64,000 nucleotides of DNA. Origin: CAIMUS01 sp046347625. GTDB lineage: Bacteria > Pseudomonadota > Gammaproteobacteria > Competibacterales > Competibacteraceae. The stretch is taken from assembly GCA_046347625.1 (NCBI GenBank), contig JAXMFU010000004.1:62001-126000 (forward strand), read 5' to 3'. The notes under the pieces were generated by a model, which had not been told where the DNA came from, did no database searches, and saw nothing but the letters and a program-made list of their open reading frames with translations. Position numbers and translations under genes: made by a program. Shown piece after piece: positions 1 through 8,421 of this stretch; position 1 is the first letter of the stretch; every line of letters begins with the position of its first letter.

Positions 1-1
1 G

Positions 2-754
2 CGCGCCACCTTACAGGATTGCGAAGCAGCGATTTACAACATTGGTCTGTTGCGTGAGCATAAGATCCAGGGCATCACCTTCGAGGCAATGCAGTTCCAG
101 GGCGCCGCCCGCAGCGTCGACCTGGCAGTGGAACTGGGCGTCAGGCGCTTTATCCTGATGAGCGCCAACGGCGTCAAGGCCGACGGCACCACCTACCAGA
201 CGACCAAATACCGGGCCGAACAGCACTTGAAAGCGGCGGCGCTGGACTGGACCATCTTCCGGCCGTCGGTGATTTTCGGCGAGCCGCGCGGCACGATGGA
301 GTTCTGCACCCAGTTGCGGGATCAGTTGATCGACTCCCCCCTGCCGGCGCCGCTGTTCTATCAGGGGCTGTTGCCCACCAACGCCGGCGCATTCAAACTG
401 GCGCCGATTCACATCAAAGACGTCGCGACTATTTTCATCCAATCCCTGACCCTGCCGGCAACCTTCGGGCAGACCTACGGTTTATGTGGGCCAGACACCT
501 TTGATTGGAAGACCTTGATCGCCACCATCGCCGGGGTCTGCGGCAAACACAAGCTGGCACTGCCGGTACCGGCTTGGGCGGTGCAGATGGCGGCGGCCTT
601 CCTGGAGGATTATGAATTTTTCCCTATTTCACGCGGCCAGATCGCCATGCTGCTGGAAGGCAATACCTGCGATTCCACGGCGGTCTTCGAACAATTCGGC
701 GTGACGCCGATTCGCTTCAATGAACAATCGCTGGCTTATTTGCGGCGGAAATAA
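2..754 (+). CDS. NmrA-type NAD(P)-binding oxidoreductase (5' end outside window)
   Basis: The frame is open from base 2, so the N-terminus, with the Rossmann nucleotide-binding motif, lies outside the window. The visible 250 residues look like the atypical short-chain dehydrogenase/NmrA family (complex I NDUFA9-subunit-like). There is an FILMSANGVK segment, then a YQTTKYRAE segment resembling the YxxxK active-site region of extended SDRs, then TIFRPSVIFGEPRG, typical of the substrate side of this family. Proteins of this kind bind NAD(P)H in the cytoplasm as reductases or quinone-related assembly factors; the substrate cannot be read here. It ends where a TIR-like remnant begins in another frame. 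The family call is fairly sure, the function is not. Confidence 0.75.
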   Translation, partial: RATLQDCEAAIYNIGLLREHKIQGITFEAMQFQGAARSVDLAVELGVRRFILMSANGVKADGTTYQTTKYRAEQHLKAAALDWTIFRPSVIFGEPRGTMEFCTQLRDQLIDSPLPAPLFYQGLLPTNAGAFKLAPIHIKDVATIFIQSLTLPATFGQTYGLCGPDTFDWKTLIATIAGVCGKHKLALPVPAWAVQMAAAFLEDYEFFPISRGQIAMLLEGNTCDSTAVFEQFGVTPIRFNEQSLAYLRRK

Positions 755-1069
755 GCATCGCCAGCGGCGGCACAACCCTGCTCAAGCTGGACGATTATAT
801 CCAGCACTGCGACGCCGTGATTCATCTGTTGGGCGATGCCACCGGCGCTTTGCCTGAAGATGTGGCGGTGGCGGACCTGTGCCGGCGTTATTCCGATCTG
901 GCGGACAGCCTGCCGGTCTTGCGCGAGGCTCTGGATACGCCTGCTCCGGCGCTTTCCTACACCCAGTGGGAAGCGTATCTGTCGATTTACCACCGTAAGC
1001 CTTTGTTCATTGCGATGCCAGCGCCCGGCGCGCCGCGCGAGCCGGGTTTTGTGGTCGATACGGAACAGC
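739..1069 (+). pseudogene. TIR/DUF4062-like N-terminal domain remnant
   Basis: An open frame without its own start encodes about 110 residues with SGGTTLLKLDDYIQHCDAVIH and LSYTQWEAYLSIYHRKPLF segments. These resemble the TIR-like N-terminal effector domain found in front of NTPase/TPR (STAND-type) proteins. No C-terminal ATPase or repeat region follows. At about 1069 the similarity stops and the sequence becomes the inverted, broken end of traE, so this is a recombination scar and not a gene. The domain assignment rests on pattern recognition only. A possible C-terminal piece of a similar protein lies at 7682-7846. Confidence 0.5.
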
Positions 1070-1084
1070 AGGTTCAGCGGCAGA

Positions 1085-1309
1085 GGCGCGGTCTCTCCAC
1101 GCCATCTGGTAATTGGCGTCCGCCGCCTGCCGGGCTACTTTCACCGCCTCGTTGAGGGTCGGTGGGGTCAACACTACCGTGGTGTTCTCCCGGCTGGCAT
1201 CCAGCCAGGCCAGCCCATTGCTCACCACCAGCAGCAGGATGATGAGCCGGCTCCAGTGGTTCTCCCGCCGGGTTCCCTGCCAGGTTTGCAGGTACTGGCC
1301 CAGGTTCAT
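1085..1309 (-). pseudogene. traE: TraE-like conjugation protein, 5' fragment
   Basis: The first ~72 codons encode MNLGQYLQTWQGTRRENHW, then one transmembrane helix (about residues 20-37), then VVLTPPTLNEAVKVARQ. This is the characteristic N-terminus of TraE (VirB8-like inner-membrane scaffold) of F-type type IV secretion systems, normally ~190-240 aa. After the AW dipeptide near residue 70 the sequence departs from the family and the frame runs antisense through the TIR-like remnant. It is therefore truncated. The start overlaps the stop of the upstream traL in ATGA style, as in F-type operons. As it stands it should not give a working transfer channel. Confidence 0.75.
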
Positions 1310-1587
1310 GGCAGAAACAGCCGCCGGTAGGGATTGAGGACGCTGTAGCCCTTCAAGGGCATCAACTCGAACCAGTACAGCCGGTGATAGAGATAACCAT
1401 CCGGCCGGTTGTCGCGGAAGCGCCGGAAGAGTTTGATCAGCAGGAAACTCAGCAGCAGGCAGATCAGCAATTGCTCCAGCAGGACACCGGCGATCAGCAT
1501 CCCGAAAAAGGGGACCATCTCATCAGTGCTCGCCAGCAGAATCTGATGGGCGTCGTCGAGACCTCGCGGCAGTTCTATCAGCTCCAC
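1306..1587 (-). CDS. traL: TraL-like type IV conjugative transfer protein
   Basis: A 93-residue protein with a short N-terminal tail (LPRGLDDAHQIL), two adjacent hydrophobic segments (about residues 25-50) and a basic, aromatic tail (YHRLYWFELMPLKGYSVLNPYR). Length and pattern fit TraL of F-type systems (VirB3-like), a small inner-membrane component of the pilus assembly machinery. It is translationally coupled to traE by a four-base overlap. It is intact, but traK/B/V and later genes are absent beside it because the operon is broken inside traE, so it is probably non-functional unless a second copy exists elsewhere. Confidence 0.8.
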   Translation of the reverse strand: MELIELPRGLDDAHQILLASTDEMVPFFGMLIAGVLLEQLLICLLLSFLLIKLFRRFRDNRPDGYLYHRLYWFELMPLKGYSVLNPYRRLFLP

Positions 1588-1752
1588 AGCGGCTACCTCC
1601 TCATCGACAGGGAAACTGGGGAGGGATTGTGGCGTCGGTCGGCACGGGGTGGGATGTGGAAAAATGCGGCGTAGCAGCGGGGTTGCGTTTTTTCCTTACT
1701 GTCTCAGCGGTGGGGATTGATTCGCTGGCGACACAACCCGGTGGCGGCTGGC

Positions 1753-1758
1753 TATAAT
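1753..1758 (+). promoter_or_regulatory. Candidate -10 box of the UPF0175/DUF3368 operon
   Basis: A perfect TATAAT lies 40 bp before the UPF0175 start. The -35 position carries only a weak match (GACACA, 1730-1735). A GTGAGGG ribosome site follows close to the ATG. Autoregulated toxin-antitoxin promoters often look like this, but no operator was identified. Confidence 0.45.
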
Positions 1759-1797
1759 GGTCACATAGTGCAATCGTGCAGCCTGTGAGGGCATTCT

Positions 1798-2046
1798 ATG
1801 ACGACCGTGACCATTGACCTGCCGGATGATGTGTATTCCGCTTTGCGCCGTTCCCCCGAGGAAGTCATCCGGGAAATGCGCCTTGCTGCCGCCGTGGAAT
1901 GGTACGCCCAGGAGCGCATTTCCCAGGGTAAGGGTGCTGCCATCGCTGGGCTGTCACGTGCCGAGTTTATCGACGAACTGGCTCGGCGGAAGATCCCGGT
2001 GGTGCAGATTCGGCCCGAAGAAGTCTGGCAGGAAGTGCATGGCTGA
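1798..2046 (+). CDS. UPF0175 family antitoxin-like protein
   Basis: An 82-residue protein that starts with a TVTIDLPDDVYSAL strand, continues through a helix rich in A/E (LRLAAAVEWYAQERIS-type) and ends in AELARRKIPVVQI-like residues. This is the UPF0175 layout, with a ribbon-like N-terminus and a small helix-turn-helix core (GKGAAIAGLSRAEFIDELA). UPF0175 proteins are usually encoded directly before DUF3368 (PIN-like) proteins and are regarded as the antitoxin. Here the stop codon overlaps the next start by eight bases, which supports coupled translation. A diverged second copy is at 8708-8977. Confidence 0.8.
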   Translation: MTTVTIDLPDDVYSALRRSPEEVIREMRLAAAVEWYAQERISQGKGAAIAGLSRAEFIDELARRKIPVVQIRPEEVWQEVHG

Positions 2047-2521
2047 AACCTGGGTGGTCAACGCCTCGCCGCTCATTTTGCTCGCGCGGATTGGTCAACT
2101 CGTCTGGTTGGAGCAGCTGGCGCCGACTGTGTGGGTTCCGGAAATGGTGATTCGGGAAGTCGAAGCCGGTAAAGATAAGGATTCATCCGCCAACGTGGCA
2201 ATTGACTGGGCGACACCGCACCGTATCGCTGATGTTCCCTTACCGGGAAGCGTGCAGATTTGGGACATCGATCCGGGGGAATCGCAAGTGATTGCTCATG
2301 CCATCACTCTGAAGTGTCGCGCCGTTCTGGACGATGCGGCGGCCCGGCGGTGTGCGCAGGCGCATGGTTTGGCGGTAGTGGGCAGTGTCGGTGTAGTGCT
2401 GCGCGCCAAAAAAGCTGGAATCATTGCGCAGACCAAACCGTGGCTTGAACAGTTACGGGAGGTAGGCATGTTTGCGGATAATCGTCTGATTGCGACGGCG
2501 CTGGCAACGGTCGGTGAATAG
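2039..2521 (+). CDS. DUF3368 PIN-like toxin
   Basis: A 160-residue protein. The start was chosen at the ATG overlapping the antitoxin stop. The N-terminal VVNASPLILLARIG is the DUF3368 form of the PIN-domain first strand (N-A-S-P in place of D-T-S). Acidic positions follow at VIREVEAGKD, at WDIDPGESQVIAHA and at AVLDDAAARR, the usual places for PIN metal ligands. Toxins of this class are predicted RNases. The C-terminus (FADNRLIATALATVGE) is complete. Together with the preceding UPF0175 gene it forms a complete toxin-antitoxin pair, probably a stability module of the replicon. Confidence 0.85.
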   Translation: MAETWVVNASPLILLARIGQLVWLEQLAPTVWVPEMVIREVEAGKDKDSSANVAIDWATPHRIADVPLPGSVQIWDIDPGESQVIAHAITLKCRAVLDDAAARRCAQAHGLAVVGSVGVVLRAKKAGIIAQTKPWLEQLREVGMFADNRLIATALATVGE

Positions 2522-2619
2522 TGGGTTCGGCAATAGTTTTACAGTTAGTGAAAATATCCGGCGGTGGTGAAAGCCGCCTCACGAGTTGACAACCAGATCA
2601 ACAAAAAGCAGTGGCACCT

Positions 2620-3612
2620 ATGACCCAACGAGATATTTATGCTTTTGACTGCGGCACTACCAACTGGCGCCTTTATCGGTTAAGTTGCGAGCAGGACGCT
2701 AACGGTTGGCCCCCCTTGAGTGACCCGCAACGAGTAGCATTGACGACTTTCAAGGGATCACAATTACCAACTGCGTTGTTACTGGACGAGCGTAACCAGG
2801 TACTCAGCTATGGCGATAATGCCTATGAGCAGGCACGCGATGCGGAGTGGCGTCCCTCTCTGCGCGATGCGTTCAAGCTGTGCCTGGGCAATCTGCAGTC
2901 AGTTGACCTCTTGGAGCCGCGCCGCCGCTATACCCATCAGGAAGCGTTGGACTATACTCGCCTGTTGTTGGAAAAGGTGATTAACCAACTCGGCAGGGAA
3001 AAGCATGGCAGTCTGGAAAACAAGTCACTATTTTTGTTTGTTCATCCGATACATTGGGGCAAAGAGCAGATGAATGGCTTGCTGGAAGGTGAAATTCTGC
3101 CAGATTTTGCGGCAATGGTGCGAAGCTGTTTCCCGGAACCCCCGCGGGATAACGTGCACTTCGTAACAGAACCGGAGGCGGCCCTGCAGAGCCTGACGCA
3201 GTCGGGGCAGTTGCAGAAGTTGGGCGATAAGATGACATTGGTGGTGGACGTTGGAGGCGGGACCACAGATTTTGTGGCAGGCTGCTGGACGGCGGCGGGC
3301 TTGCAGGATGTCCGCACCTATGGCGAAGCGCACGGCGGCGGTTTATTCGATAGTGACTTGGCGGCGTATGTGGCGGAAATGCTGCGGGTGCCGGAGACTC
3401 AGCGTGCAGCAGTCTGGACGGAGTTGTGCCATTACGGGCGAGAGTTGAAAGAGGCCCTGAGTCGGCAGATGCGGATGGATGAATCACAGCCGGTGGCCAT
3501 GAAAATCATGTTGGAGGTGAATGGCGAAAACAGTGCGCCCACCGTGTTGAGCCAGCGTTTGCAATTCAACCAAAAGGAGTTTGAGGCGCGCACGCAAAAG
3601 ACAGCCGGTAGT
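2620..3612 (+). pseudogene. Hsp70/actin-fold ATPase, 3' end lost to IS3 insertion
   Basis: The ATG at 2620 begins TQRDIYAFDCGTTNWRLYRL, with the phosphate-1 loop (DCGTTNW). Residues ~205-220 give LVVDVGGGTTDFVAG, the phosphate-2 loop, and AHGGGLFDSDLA follows. These are signatures of the Hsp70/actin superfamily; the closest type is the variant Hsp70-like protein of bacterial accessory regions. About 330 residues are original. The frame then enters the IS3 terminal repeat at 3613 and stops at 3651. The subdomain IIB and C-terminal part, including the adenosine motif, is missing, so it is probably inactive. The role is unknown. Confidence 0.7.
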
Positions 3613-4232
3613 TGTCAAGGTAGTTGTCGCCTCTACTTAATTGGCCTGTGACTTGCTTGTAAGCGAATCGACCACCTCGGCGCTGGGGTTGAGCCAAACT
3701 TCGGTGATCGGTTGCCAGTTACGGAGGCCTCCTGACCAGCGCTCTGGATGGCGCCTACGGGCCTGTTCATAGACGGCCTGGCGCTGGGCGAGAATCGCCT
3801 GATCCAGTCCCTCATGACGCTGCTGGGGTGTAACGAAACGAATCCCGCTGTGGAGGTGGACGTCGTTGTAACCACTCACGAACTGCCGCATCCAAGCACG
3901 GGCCTCATCCAGGCTGGCAAAGCCTTGCGCAGGATAGGCTGGACAGTACTTACAAGTGCGAAACAGGGCTTCGGAATACGGGTTATCGTTGCGGGTTCGG
4001 GGTCGGCTATAGGAGGTCGCGATGCCCAAGCGGTAGAGGGTCTCCAACAAGGTCTCCCCCTTCATCGGACTGCCGTTGTCGGCATGCAGCACCAGGGGCC
4101 GGTCGAGACAGCGTTCGCTGAGCACGGTGCGACTCACCACGGTGGCCGCGTGCTCGGCCGACTCGCACGGATACACTTCCCAGCCAACGATCTTCCGGCT
4201 ATAGAGATCCAGGATCAGGTAGAGGTAGAAAA

Positions 4233-5242
4233 ACCTGATGTGCAACTTTACCAAGTAGATCTTGAAGCGGCACAACTATCGCCGTAAGTTGAGAGAATCT
4301 CTAGCCTCCCAACCCAGAGGACGATAGCCATGCCAATAGATGAGTTTATCATTACCGTGTTTTGTTGGGTGGAGCTAGGGCTCGAAAAAGTGACCGCTGG
4401 CGTGAAGCTCCGTACCCGCGGTTTTGCTCCCCGCTTACGGGACAGCGAAGTGATCACGATGGAGATTGTGGGTGAATTTCTGGGTTATGAGGGCGATGAA
4501 GCCATTTGGGAATACTTCAAGCAGCACTGGGCGGCTTGGTTTCCTGGCTTGGGGGATCGAAGTACCTTTGTGCGCCAAGCCGCCAATCTCTGGCGAGTGA
4601 AGCAGCTGTTACATCAGCAGTTGGTGACGGAACTGGGGGCAGATACGGCAGACTGCCATATTATCGACGGGTTCCCGCTTAAGGTGTGCCACGTGGTGCG
4701 CGCCCCGCGCAGCCAGAACCTGAAAGGTGAAGCTGACTACGGCTACTGCGCGGCCAAGGATGAGCACTACTACGGGTTGAAAGCGAACGTACTGATTGAT
4801 CCGCGGGGTGTGGTGGTCGGGATCACGATCACGGCGGCCCATGTGGATGAGCGCGATTCTGCCTATGAGGTCTTGCAGGCGATTATCGGGGTGCTCCTGG
4901 GTGACAAAGGATATATCCGCCCTCAATTCAAAGCGGATTGTGAAGCCGTGGGGATCGACCTGCAAACCCCCGTGCGGAAGAACATGATCGAGTCGCGGCC
5001 GCGCTGGTGGTTAAAGCTCTTACGGCGGGTCCGCAAGCGGGTTGAAACCGTGATTAGCCAACTGGAACAACGTTTTGGGTTGGCGAAAACGCGGGCACGC
5101 GATGCCTGGCATCTGACCAACCAAGTGACCCGCAAGCTCTTGGCGCATACGATTGGCATCTGGCTCAACATCCAACAGGGTCGCGAGCCGTTACAGTTAG
5201 ACGGTGTAGTCACTGCTTAACCTGAAAAGTTGCACATCACGT
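4233..5242 (+). mobile_element. IS982-family insertion sequence
   Basis: The 1010-bp element has ends ACCTGATGTGCAACTTT (4233 onward) and the complement of ACGTGATGTGCAACTTT (to 5242). It is flanked by direct repeats TAGAAAA (4226-4232 and 5243-5249; up to 9 bp, TAGAAAAAC, if the ends are placed two bases inward). Length and terminal sequences suit IS982. It disrupts orfB of the surrounding IS3 element, so it arrived later. Confidence 0.85.
4330..5220 (+). CDS. IS982-family transposase
   Basis: A 296-residue protein starting MPIDEFIITVFCWVELG, a classic IS982 N-terminus. The DDE core shows DCHIIDGFPLKVCH (first Asp), GYCAAKDEHYYGLKANVL, then VLLGDKGYIRPQF (second Asp). A basic segment (RRVRKRVETVISQLEQRF) carries the expected Glu region. 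The reading frame is complete and fills the element, so this copy may be active. Expression would be from the element's own left end. Confidence 0.9.
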   Translation: MPIDEFIITVFCWVELGLEKVTAGVKLRTRGFAPRLRDSEVITMEIVGEFLGYEGDEAIWEYFKQHWAAWFPGLGDRSTFVRQAANLWRVKQLLHQQLVTELGADTADCHIIDGFPLKVCHVVRAPRSQNLKGEADYGYCAAKDEHYYGLKANVLIDPRGVVVGITITAAHVDERDSAYEVLQAIIGVLLGDKGYIRPQFKADCEAVGIDLQTPVRKNMIESRPRWWLKLLRRVRKRVETVISQLEQRFGLAKTRARDAWHLTNQVTRKLLAHTIGIWLNIQQGREPLQLDGVVTA

Positions 5243-5717
5243 TAGAAAAACAACCCCTTGACCGGTCCCGGCAACCAGCTAATATCCCAGCTCCACACCT
5301 CCTTGGGGGCGCGCGCTACCAATCGGGGCGGTGCGACCGGTGGTCGTGGCGGGCGTGCACGGCCACGAGGATGCTGTTCATCCGCCGCACGCAACAGGCG
5401 ATAGAAACTCGATTCCGAAGCCAGATACTGGCCTTCATCCGCCAACCGGGGGACGATTTGTCCTGGCGGTAAGCTGGCATACCCCGGCTCATGGCAGACG
5501 GCGAGCACTTGTGCTCGCTCCGCCGCGCTCAACTTGTTGGCCGGTTCGGGACGCACGGCGGCGGGACGACCATCGACCTGGATCGCCTCGCCGGCGGTCC
5601 AGCGCTGATAGGTGCGCACGTCAATCCCCACCTCGGCACAGGCCCGGCTCCAGCGCGCGCCCGCGCGGTGGGCCTCCTCGATCAGCACCACGGCCTGCTG
5701 GCGATCGGGGGCGCTGA

Positions 5718-6209
5718 TCATTCGGCCTCGCCCTCCCCCCAGATCGCCTGGGCTTTTTTTCGCAGCACCAGGAGCGCTGCTGTTTCCGCCAACGCCTTCT
5801 CCTTGCGTCGGAGTTCACTTTCCAACGCCTGAATCCGGCGCCGTTCAGCAGCGCGTTCGCCGTGAGTCCTGAGCGACGAGCCACCATTGGCTTGTTCGCA
5901 GGCCCGGCGCCAAGTCTGGAGGTGCTCGGGATAAATCCCCCGCTTACGGCAATACTCGCCCTGTTCCACCTCGCTCAGCGCCGCCGTTTCTACCACCATA
6001 GCGAACTTCTCGGAGCTGCTCCAGCGCTCTCCAGTGCCGGCGGCCAGCGGTGTGCTGAGGCCTCGCGCCCGGAGCGCTTGACGACGCCAACCGTAGAGCG
6101 TGTCCCGTGGAATCCCGGTCTCCTTTGCCAATCTGGGTACGTTCGTCTGGCTTGGCGGTAACATCCGCTCAATCAGACGGGCTTTCTGTTCATCAGGATA
6201 AATCGTCAT
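5718..6209 (-). CDS. IS3-family OrfA (helix-turn-helix)
   Basis: A 163-residue protein with a helix-turn-helix in its N-terminal third (VPRLAKETGIPRDTLYGWRR), a second HTH-like unit (GEYCRKRGIYPEHLQTWRR) and a C-terminal coiled coil (ALESELRRKEKALAETAALL). This is the pattern of long OrfA proteins of IS3-group elements. The stop overlaps the orfB start, so in the intact element the two are made separately or joined by frameshift. The frame is complete. Confidence 0.85.
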   Translation of the reverse strand: MTIYPDEQKARLIERMLPPSQTNVPRLAKETGIPRDTLYGWRRQALRARGLSTPLAAGTGERWSSSEKFAMVVETAALSEVEQGEYCRKRGIYPEHLQTWRRACEQANGGSSLRTHGERAAERRRIQALESELRRKEKALAETAALLVLRKKAQAIWGEGEAE

Positions 6210-6358
6210 CGGTTCTCACCTTCGCCCTCTTCAACCTATAGACTTACTGTGAGGCGACAACTATCCTGACACAGAGGGCAGCGGATGCGTTTGAGCGGCT
6301 GGTGCTGCGGGCGCTGGTACAGATGGATTTACGCAGTGCGTAGATACCGTCTTTAGTG

Positions 6359-7339
6359 TCAAGCAGAAAGTGCATAATCGGCTTGATAAGGTTTGCGGGT
6401 TTTGATGACACCGAAACACAGGTGGACGAGTTTTCGCATGGCGGCGCCGAGTGCAGCTTTCTTAGCCTTGCCCCGTGCCAGGGGGCGTTCGTAAAGGGCC
6501 TTAACGTGTGGGTTATAACGGATGGCCACCACCGCCGCCATAGAGAGCACGGCGCGGACCCGCGCAGGACCGGCCTTGGACAGGCGGGCGCGCCCCACGA
6601 GAGAGGTACCGGATTGGCGTTCCACGGGTACCAACCCCACATAGGCCGCCAGTGGTTCGGCCGAGACAAAGGCATGGCTTTGCAGGATCGCCAGCAAATG
6701 GCAGCCCACTTGGGGTCCCACGGCGGGAATGCGGGTGAGCAGCGCGAGATCGGCTTTCAGGCCAGGATGGCGATCGATATGCTGATCGATGTCCTGTTGG
6801 AGTTGGGCGAGTTCTTTCTGCAGGAAGGCGATGACGTCGTCAAGGGACTGTTGGACGCGCACGGGCGTCGCGGTGGCCAGCGCCTTTTCCCGCCGATTCT
6901 GTTCGCGGCGCAGGTCTTGAGCCACCGCCTCGCGGCGGGCCAGCAGGGCTTGCAAGTCACGAACGGCGGGGTCCGGCGGTTGCCACGCAGGGGGTTTGAG
7001 CAGGGCACCGAAACGGGCGAGAACATGGCTGTCGACGCCGTCGGTTTTGGTGCGCACCGCGAGGCCACGGGCAAAATCCTTGGCCTGGGCCGGGTTGACG
7101 ATGGACACCGTGGCGCCGGCCTCGAACAGGGTGTAGGCGGCGATTTCGTGATAGATGCCCGTTGCTTCCATCACGGCATGCAACTGAGCGGCGGGGGCCC
7201 TGTGCCGAGCGGCCCACGCCAACAACAGGGCGATGCCGGATGGATTGTTCTCGACCACCTTGGTCTTGCCCTTGTCTTGCTCGTGCAGCAGGCAGGCGTG
7301 GAGTTTGGCTTTGGAGACATCAATACCGAGATACATCAT
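6359..7339 (-). CDS. IS110-family DEDD transposase
   Basis: Two adjacent ATGs (7339, 7336) precede YLGIDVSKAKLHACLL, the RuvC-like first Asp of IS110-family DEDD enzymes. HAVMEATGIYHEIAAYTL gives the Glu, and TKTDGVDSHVLARFG gives the remaining acidic residues. The C-terminal transposase_20 domain (TRIPAVGPQVGCHLLAIL to YVGLVPVERQSGTS) holds the catalytic Ser area. About 326 aa, full length for the family. Upstream in-frame residues to 7390 are non-homologous and were excluded. IS110 enzymes act with a structured non-coding (bridge) RNA encoded in the element end. Confidence 0.9.
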   Translation of the reverse strand: MMYLGIDVSKAKLHACLLHEQDKGKTKVVENNPSGIALLLAWAARHRAPAAQLHAVMEATGIYHEIAAYTLFEAGATVSIVNPAQAKDFARGLAVRTKTDGVDSHVLARFGALLKPPAWQPPDPAVRDLQALLARREAVAQDLRREQNRREKALATATPVRVQQSLDDVIAFLQKELAQLQQDIDQHIDRHPGLKADLALLTRIPAVGPQVGCHLLAILQSHAFVSAEPLAAYVGLVPVERQSGTSLVGRARLSKAGPARVRAVLSMAAVVAIRYNPHVKALYERPLARGKAKKAALGAAMRKLVHLCFGVIKTRKPYQADYALSA

Positions 7340-7540
7340 GATCGTAAACCCATTGAGAAAAAAACCATCACGCCCACTTACCTTGTTCATGCAGGGTTCG
7401 CCCCTTGGTTACCGTTCAGTGTCGGTGCTGGCGTGGCCGGCGAGATGGAGGGCTTGATCTACGCGACAAGGTCTACGCCTTCAGGATGGGCTCAAGCTGC
7501 CTCCGCCTCAAGTGATGGGAGCTAACCATCACGGAAGATA
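7340..7540 (-). other. IS110 non-coding end, possible bridge-RNA region
   Basis: About 200 bases upstream of the transposase start contain no gene. In IS110-group elements this left non-coding end encodes the bridge RNA that pairs with donor and target DNA. GC-rich blocks and short complementary runs are visible (for example CTTGATCTACGCGACAAGG), but no fold was computed and the outer end of the element is not defined because IS110 lacks clear inverted repeats. Confidence 0.35.
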
Positions 7541-7547
7541 AGATACA

Positions 7548-7648
7548 AGGATGGGTAGAGCGGAACGCTAGTGGAGCGAAACCTATCATCTGCCGGATAT
7601 TGGAAAACCGATGGGTTTCGCGGCGCTACGCGCTGCTCTACCCATCCT
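7548..7648. repeat. Long imperfect palindrome (REP/BIME-like)
   Basis: AGGATGGGTAGAGC (7548-7561) is matched by its complement GCTCTACCCATCCT at the other end (to 7648), and GAAACC.ATC is matched by GAT.GGTTTC nearer the centre. The two ~40-base arms agree at most positions and could form one long hairpin. It is a dispersed-repeat type common between genes of gammaproteobacteria. Confidence 0.6.
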
Positions 7649-7681
7649 ACGCGCTACGCGCTGACAAATTCAACAGCCTAG

Positions 7682-7846
7682 CTACAAAGTGCTATCGAAG
7701 CCTACCGAGCAGCGCGTATGATTACTTGCGCTCCTGGCATCGTGCAGAGCAGCCTGCGCCTATTCGACGAACTCGCTAGAGTTGATAGCACAGGCGTGCT
7801 CAGGTCGGTGCGGAAAGTGGCTGCCGGCGAACAAGTTTTGAATTAA
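7682..7846 (+). pseudogene. C-terminal fragment, TPR/NTPase-type protein (tentative)
   Basis: A 54-codon open frame without a start, ending at TAA 7844-7846, reads IEAYRAARMITCAPGIVQSS and LRLFDELARVDSTGVL. It resembles the extreme C-terminus of large NTPase/TPR proteins whose N-terminal TIR-like domain is represented at 739-1069, but this link is only inferred. It is preceded directly by a stop codon and the palindromic repeat. Confidence 0.35.
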
Positions 7847-7945
7847 AAGGTAAATAGAGTTCAGACTCGACTTTGGGCATATGTTTCAAACGACAGGTTG
7901 TTGTTTTACGGTTACTTGAAGAAGCCAATTGATTTCCGCAAATAG

Positions 7946-8419
7946 ATGAAACTCACGGTATATATCGAAACCAGCGTTGTCAGCTATCTCACAGCCAGAC
8001 CAAGCCGTGATCTGATTATTGCGGCACACCAGCAAATCACCCGTGACTGGTGGGATATTGCGTTACCGAAATGTGAAGCATTCATCTCGGCTATCGTGCT
8101 GGAGGAAGCAGCAAAAGGCGACCCGGAAGCCGCACGATTACGGCTTAAGCAACTTGATTCTTTTCAGGTACTTGAGGTTTTTGAAGAAGTTCGCAAGCTG
8201 GCTGAGGCTTATTTCGCCGCAACGCAACTACCTGAAAGAGCAAGAGCGGATTCCTATCACCTGGCACTGGCCTCATGGCATGGTTTGGACTATCTGGTAT
8301 CATGGAATTGTACCCACATCGTGAGTGGCAGAGTGAGAATGCTCGTCGAGGAAATCAATGCAACTTTTGAGATACGTACTCCCATTATCTGTACCCCGGA
8401 AGAATTGATGGAGGTTTGA
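7946..8419 (+). CDS. PIN-domain toxin-like protein
   Basis: A 157-residue protein with an N-terminal YIETSVVSYL strand, the PIN-domain start with Glu in the usual Asp position. Further acidic positions are VLEEAAKGD, ARADSYHLALA (the conserved central Asp) and SWNCTHIVSG. These sit at the spacing of VapC-like ribonucleases. The N-terminal E-T-S form is common in a subgroup of type II PIN toxins. It is followed three bases later by a 61-residue gene, likely its partner. The base composition is lower in GC than its neighbours, which points to separate acquisition. Confidence 0.75.
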   Translation: MKLTVYIETSVVSYLTARPSRDLIIAAHQQITRDWWDIALPKCEAFISAIVLEEAAKGDPEAARLRLKQLDSFQVLEVFEEVRKLAEAYFAATQLPERARADSYHLALASWHGLDYLVSWNCTHIVSGRVRMLVEEINATFEIRTPIICTPEELMEV

Positions 8420-8421
8420 CC

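Larger units (their letters stand above)
3637..5721 (-). pseudogene. IS3-family OrfB transposase, split by IS982
   Basis: The two halves read MISAPDRQQAVVLIEEAHRA... to ...PGPVKGLFF (5721 down to 5250) and YLYLILDLYSRKIVGWEV... to the stop at 3637. With the IS982 and one copy of its 7-bp duplication removed, the frame closes at 1068 nt (355 aa). The second half shows the rve integrase core: first Asp in LDLYSRKIVGW, second in LHADNGSPMKG, and the Glu region at NPYSEALFRTCKY. It was a normal DDE transposase and is now inactivated. Its start overlaps the end of orfA by four bases. Confidence 0.85.
3613..6271 (-). mobile_element. IS3-family element, interrupted by an IS982 element
   Basis: The ends are inverted repeats: TGTCAAGGTAGTTGTCGCCTC at 3613-3633 and the complement of TGTCAGGATAGTTGTCGCCTC at 6251-6271 (19 of 21 bases agree). 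Inside are orfA and orfB of an IS3-type transposase, both on the minus strand. An IS982 element (4233-5242) sits in orfB. No 3-4 bp target duplication was found: flanks are ...GTAGT and CAGAG..., so an end-to-end deletion or rearrangement probably followed insertion. Confidence 0.85.

Noticed and set aside
6272..6343. Short frame after the IS3 right end (ADAFERLVLRALVQMDLRSA)
   Set aside because: It could be the lost 3' end of the Hsp70-like gene or of another gene, but it is too short to assign and no target duplication ties it to the left flank.
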